Assembly: GCA_020636275.1 (NCBI GenBank)
Contig: JACJYD010000006.1
Span: forward strand, 143,249 to 207,248
Origin: Lewinellaceae bacterium
Lineage (GTDB): Bacteria > Bacteroidota > Bacteroidia > Chitinophagales > Saprospiraceae
Direction of reading: 5' to 3'
DNA: 64,000 nt
The notes below the pieces were generated by a model, which had not been told where the DNA came from, searched no databases, and worked only from the letters and a program-made list of their open reading frames with translations. This document shows positions 62,992-64,000 of the stretch, one piece after another (within the stretch, counting starts at the first letter, position 1; each line of letters begins with the position of its first letter). Both the position numbers and the translations under genes were made by a program.

Positions 62992-63540
62992 CTACTGCTG
63001 TTTTTCAACCTGCATGAAGTTGAGTTCCACTTCCGTACCGCGTCCGAATATTTTTACGATCACTTTCAGTTTCTTGCGTTCTTCGTTCACCTCCTGGATA
63101 TCGCCCACAAACTCGCTGAACGGCCCGTCGATGATCTTGACGGTCTCACCTACGATAAAGGGCTCCAGCATGGTTTCGCCATGGTCTTGCGACTCGTCCA
63201 CCTTGCCGAGTAGGCGGTTGGCTTCTGCCTGCTGCATGGGGATCGGGCTGTTTTTGCCCAGAAAATGGATCACATTGGGGATGTTGGCAATGATTTGAAC
63301 GATCTCGGCAGTAAATCGGACCGGATCGGCTTCGATCAGGATGTATCCCGGAAGGATGTTGCGCTCCGAGATCACTTTCTTACCACCCCGGATCTTGTAT
63401 ACCTTTTCGGTCGGCACCAGCACCTGGGCAATAATTTCCTTCCAGCCGGACCGATCCACTTCGAAATCGATCCGCTCTTTGATCTTGCGTTCCTTGCCGC
63501 TGATCACACGCAGTGAATACCATTTCTTTTCGTCCGCCAT
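62992..63540 (-). CDS. nusG: Transcription termination/antitermination protein NusG
   Basis: 182 residues. The N-terminal NGN domain begins KKWYSLRVISGKERKIKERI and includes LPGYILIEAD (about 60-70). The C-terminal KOW domain (about 125-182) has the FIVGETVKIIDGPFSEFVGDI core. It binds RNA polymerase at the beta' clamp and links it to Rho or the ribosome. It starts 19 bases after secE in the usual order. Confidence 0.97.
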   Translation of the reverse strand: MADEKKWYSLRVISGKERKIKERIDFEVDRSGWKEIIAQVLVPTEKVYKIRGGKKVISERNILPGYILIEADPVRFTAEIVQIIANIPNVIHFLGKNSPIPMQQAEANRLLGKVDESQDHGETMLEPFIVGETVKIIDGPFSEFVGDIQEVNEERKKLKVIVKIFGRGTEVELNFMQVEKQQ

Positions 63541-63559
63541 TCCCCTCTGGTTATTGCGA

Positions 63560-63754
63560 TTAAGCGTTGAGCTTGTAAATGAAACTCAGCAAGCTGTTGG
63601 AAACCGAATCCATCAGAAAGATGACCAGCGCCAGAATGAACGAAGCGATGATCACTACGATGGTACTTCCCTGAAGCGAACTCCAGGTGGGCCAGGTCAC
63701 CTTATTGAGCAACTCGTTGTAGCTCTCCTTGATGTATAACTTAATGCTTTCCAT
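63560..63754 (-). CDS. secE: Preprotein translocase subunit SecE
   Basis: 64 residues, the short single-span form. The amphipathic segment SYNELLNKVTWPTWSSLQ has the conserved KVTWP motif, and a transmembrane helix (about 30-52, TIVVIIASFILALVIFLMDSV) follows. SecE clamps SecY in the inner-membrane translocon. It lies between tRNA-Trp and nusG as in most Bacteroidota. Confidence 0.96.
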   Translation of the reverse strand: MESIKLYIKESYNELLNKVTWPTWSSLQGSTIVVIIASFILALVIFLMDSVSNSLLSFIYKLNA

Positions 63755-63767
63755 TGAAATTGATCTT

Positions 63768-63802
63768 TTTATAAAGCTGAGGAATACCCACCGCTTTATA
63801 AA
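63768..63802 (-). other. Hairpin between tRNA-Trp and secE
   Basis: A 10-bp perfect inverted repeat, TTTATAAAGC/GCTTTATAAA, with a 15-nt loop lies between the tRNA 3' end and secE. It could separate the tRNA from the mRNA by processing or act as a partial terminator. Confidence 0.5.
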
Positions 63803-63815
63803 TATTTTTATTCTG

Positions 63816-63888
63816 CGCGGGCAGAAGGACTCGAACCCTCAGCCTACGGTTTTGGAGACCGTCGCTCTACCACTTGAGCTATGCCCGC
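63816..63888 (-). tRNA. tRNA-Trp (anticodon CCA)
   Basis: 73 nt fold into a full cloverleaf. Acceptor GCGGGCA pairs with TGCCCGC, the D stem is GCTC/GAGC, the anticodon stem ACGGT/ACCGT encloses the loop CTCCAAA with anticodon CCA, and the T arm is GAGGG-TTCGAGT-CCTTC. The discriminator is G73. The 3' CCA is not encoded. It heads the secE-nusG-ribosomal protein-rpo operon. Confidence 0.97.
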
Positions 63889-63897
63889 AAGAAACAA

Positions 63898-63990
63898 ATC
63901 GGAAATCGGCCAAACCCCACAGGGGAATGTCCGATTTCCGATGGCTTATTTTGATAGTAATTACGGTGGCCTTTTAAGCCACCGTAATTA
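63898..63990. other. Two strong inverted repeats upstream of tRNA-Trp
   Basis: The 12-bp arms ATCGGAAATCGG/CCGATTTCCGAT (63898-63909 with 63931-63942) are followed by the 13-bp arms TAATTACGGTGGC/GCCACCGTAATTA (63958-63970 with 63978-63990). In many Bacteroidota tuf lies just upstream, so the outer hairpin could be its terminator; tuf itself is beyond the window edge. Confidence 0.55.
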
Positions 63991-64000
63991 TAAACAGTGT

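Overview
The window looks like a chromosome segment of a Bacteroidota bacterium, probably Saprospiria-like, although that rank is only a guess. Three things point there. Giant secreted proteins end in type IX secretion (T9SS) sorting domains. Several transcription units are preceded by a -7 box of the Bacteroidota TAnnTTTG type. The right end carries the gene order tRNA-Trp - secE - nusG - rplK - rplA - rplJ - rplL - rpoB - rpoC. All calls come from reading the sequence and translations; no database search was possible.

Region 1 (1-39797, all minus strand) is a tandem array of giant surface-protein genes. It holds one partial gene at the left edge, four genes of 2,334-2,437 codons ending in T9SS type B sorting domains, and a 2,361-codon M12B-type metalloprotease with 21 PKD-like domains and a type A sorting domain. 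A small TonB-C-domain protein sits between the fourth and fifth giants. The second and third giants share a block of about 4.1 kb that is nearly identical at a constant 7,924-bp offset, while their ends have diverged. This looks like recent duplication with homogenisation or cassette exchange. The intergenic spacers hold terminators, several other perfect inverted repeats and two candidate small RNAs (9709-9802 plus; 40062-40184 minus).

Region 2 (40354-44891) holds a small outer-membrane beta-barrel protein, a TonB-dependent receptor preceded by a clear TPP riboswitch (probable thiamin uptake), a NadR-like P-loop kinase/ATPase and an unrecognised 199-aa protein. An octamer microsatellite (GTTGAARR) lies between the riboswitch and the ATPase and forms the 3' end of the ATPase gene.

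Region 3 (44919-52129, plus strand) is housekeeping: era, der (with a second octamer array directly before its start codon), rfbC and rfbD of dTDP-rhamnose synthesis, a 912-aa T9SS type B cargo protein, and ribE. A bidirectional terminator separates ribE from the convergent rpo operon.

Region 4 (52163-64000, minus strand) is the ribosomal protein/RNA polymerase operon headed by tRNA-Trp. The 3' end of rpoB and the 5' end of rpoC (about 56.3-57.35 kb) contain a dense cluster of frameshifts although the flanks are clean. These genes are essential and the correct residues can be read by hopping frames, so consensus or assembly error is the likeliest cause.
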